Shown here: piece by piece, positions 63,458 through 64,000 of the stretch
How positions within the stretch are numbered: the first letter of the stretch is position 1
Layout of the letters: each line of letters begins with the position of its first letter
DNA from: CG2-30-44-17 sp964344725
GTDB taxonomy: Bacteria; Patescibacteriota; Gracilibacteria; UBA1369; UBA12470
Length of the DNA stretch: 64,000 bases
Direction: 5' to 3'
Assembly (NCBI GenBank): GCA_964344725.1
Contig: CAYFOI010000002.1
Coordinates: 19,741-83,740 of the forward strand
Notes under the pieces: model-generated
What the model was told of the DNA's origin: nothing
Database searches by the model: none
Seen by the model: the letters and a program-made list of their open reading frames with translations, nothing else
Program-made: the position numbers and the translations under genes

Positions 63458-63590
63458 AATAGGGTCTTGCTCAATTTTCTATGAAAAATATTCACTCCTC
63501 TTGTCGCGAATCATTTTTCATGAAAATTGTTGTCCGCTCCGAGGATAGCGTTTCGCCTCCTCTGCGCTGCCAAGCGCAAAACTCGCTCTT
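63458..63590 (+). repeat. Structured intergenic element, copy D
   Basis: The closing helix is GGGTCTTGC (63462-63470) / GCAAAACTC (63576-63584) with one mismatch. The second helix is AATTTTC (63473) plus ATGAAAAAT (63481), pairing with ATTTTTCAT (63513) and GAAAATT (63522), 16 pairs with one bulge. The TTCACTC motif is kept in the loop. The third helix is weaker (GAGG / CCTC). It follows the radical SAM gene and precedes a putative structured RNA. Confidence 0.75.
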
Positions 63591-63599
63591 ATATAAAAA

Positions 63600-63995
63600 G
63601 AGAGCGATCTCGAGGGGGATGGATCACTCCCTTATTAAACTCCCTAAGCACAATCAGAAGAATGATTCCATAACCTCGGCTATGGACTCCAATCCCTAGC
63701 AAGCTAGGAAAAGAAACCCAAGAAAGTGAGCAAGCTCACTATTTACCTACCGAAGTAGGCAAAGGAAATAAAAACATCTAAACTTCTACTTGATAAACAC
63801 CAAGCCCGTTTAACAAGGAAGAAAAGCAGTAATAAGACTTTGGGAAATCTTAAAACTATCAACTAATTGATACTCAGGGAGAGAAGCGCCGAGAAGAGGA
63901 AATCAAATGGTGGTATGAAAACCGCTGCTTGACGCATCACTCCCTAAGTGTAGTAGTAGTTGTAGTACCTAGTACTTTTTGTTTTTTGTTTTTTC
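63600..63995 (+). ncRNA. Candidate structured non-coding RNA
   Basis: No reading frame of interest is present. Five compact hairpins follow one another with A-rich linkers: AATCA/TGATT (63652), CCATA/TATGG (63668), CCTAGC-AA-GCTAGG (63695), GTGAGC-AA-GCTCAC (63726) and CCTAC/GTAGG (63746). A long-range helix ACTCAGGGAG (63872) / CTCCCTAAGT (63940) closes the 3' domain. The region ends in a short hairpin and a long T-rich run. The A-rich linkers and terminator position indicate the plus strand. It is not tmRNA, RNase P or SRP RNA by their usual motifs. Identity unknown. Confidence 0.5.
63964..63995 (+). terminator. Terminator-like hairpin and T-run
   Basis: AGTAC-CTA-GTACT is followed by TTTTTG and two further T6 runs. 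The stem is short, but the U-tract is long. It would end the candidate RNA upstream. Confidence 0.5.
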
Positions 63996-64000
63996 AATGA

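Noticed and set aside
10527..63590. Integron attC sites for the structured element
   Set aside because: No GTTRRRY/RYYYAAC core pair at the ends, no integrase gene and no cassette arrangement. The element has three helices with a conserved interior rather than an attC hairpin with extrahelical bases.
63600..63995. tmRNA, RNase P RNA or SRP RNA
   Set aside because: There is no tRNA-like 3' end with CCA, no GAGGAAAGTC or ACAGNRA motif of RNase P, and no SRP GGAAGCAGC tetraloop motif.

Overview
The window looks like chromosomal DNA of a small-genome bacterium of the Patescibacteria/CPR type. Several things point that way. It is AT-leaning DNA with tightly packed genes, A-rich start regions lacking a Shine-Dalgarno sequence, a chromosomal TraG/VirB4-like ATPase, SLH-domain surface proteins, and many large secreted proteins without close familiar relatives. 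TGA is a normal stop (for example at the end of dnaE), so this is not the UGA=Gly code of Gracilibacteria/Absconditabacteria. A Peregrinibacteria-like lineage is plausible because purine and NAD genes are present, but the sequence alone does not settle it.

Layout. 1-5.3 kb: small HTH-like protein, HD phosphohydrolase, lipoprotein, and ileS behind a T-box leader. 5.3-10.4 kb: purB, purE (class II type) and purC on the minus strand, a small secreted protein, then purA on the plus strand. 10.4-19.5 kb: repeat-rich gap, coiled TPR-like protein, a 1717-residue beta-helix surface protein, valS. 19.6-26 kb: acidic small protein, nadA-nadC, transglutaminase-like membrane protein, HIT protein, a sigma-region-4/HARE-HTH regulator, tRNA-Leu. 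26-34.4 kb: DUF5665 protein, dnaE, aspS, T4SS-like ATPase. 34.5-38.8 kb: three-gene operon ending in a 3D/peptidoglycan-binding protein, then an HD protein and tsaE. 38.8-47 kb: cell-surface block (M23-SLH protein, beta-helix-SLH-lamin-tail protein, two glycosyltransferases). 47-54.3 kb: unknown protein, Fic protein, tRNA-Arg, CPBP protease, ruvB, lipoprotein, 3-methyladenine glycosylase, unknown protein. 54.3-64 kb: CIRCE-controlled clpC, rpsA, a UvrD-like helicase-nuclease (with an assembly gap), a radical SAM protein (with an assembly gap) and a 600-base non-coding tail that looks like a structured RNA.

The most unusual signal is non-coding. At least four full copies, and several partial ones, of a structured intergenic element of about 110-140 bases are scattered through the window. 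Primary sequence differs between copies, but three helices are kept by compensatory changes, and a G-U pair in the closing helix is invariant. Further long hairpins start right at the stop codons of surface and secretion genes. Together with the T-box, the CIRCE operator, TGG-TATAAT extended -10 promoters and SD-less leaders, they give an unusually rich regulatory picture for a reduced genome.
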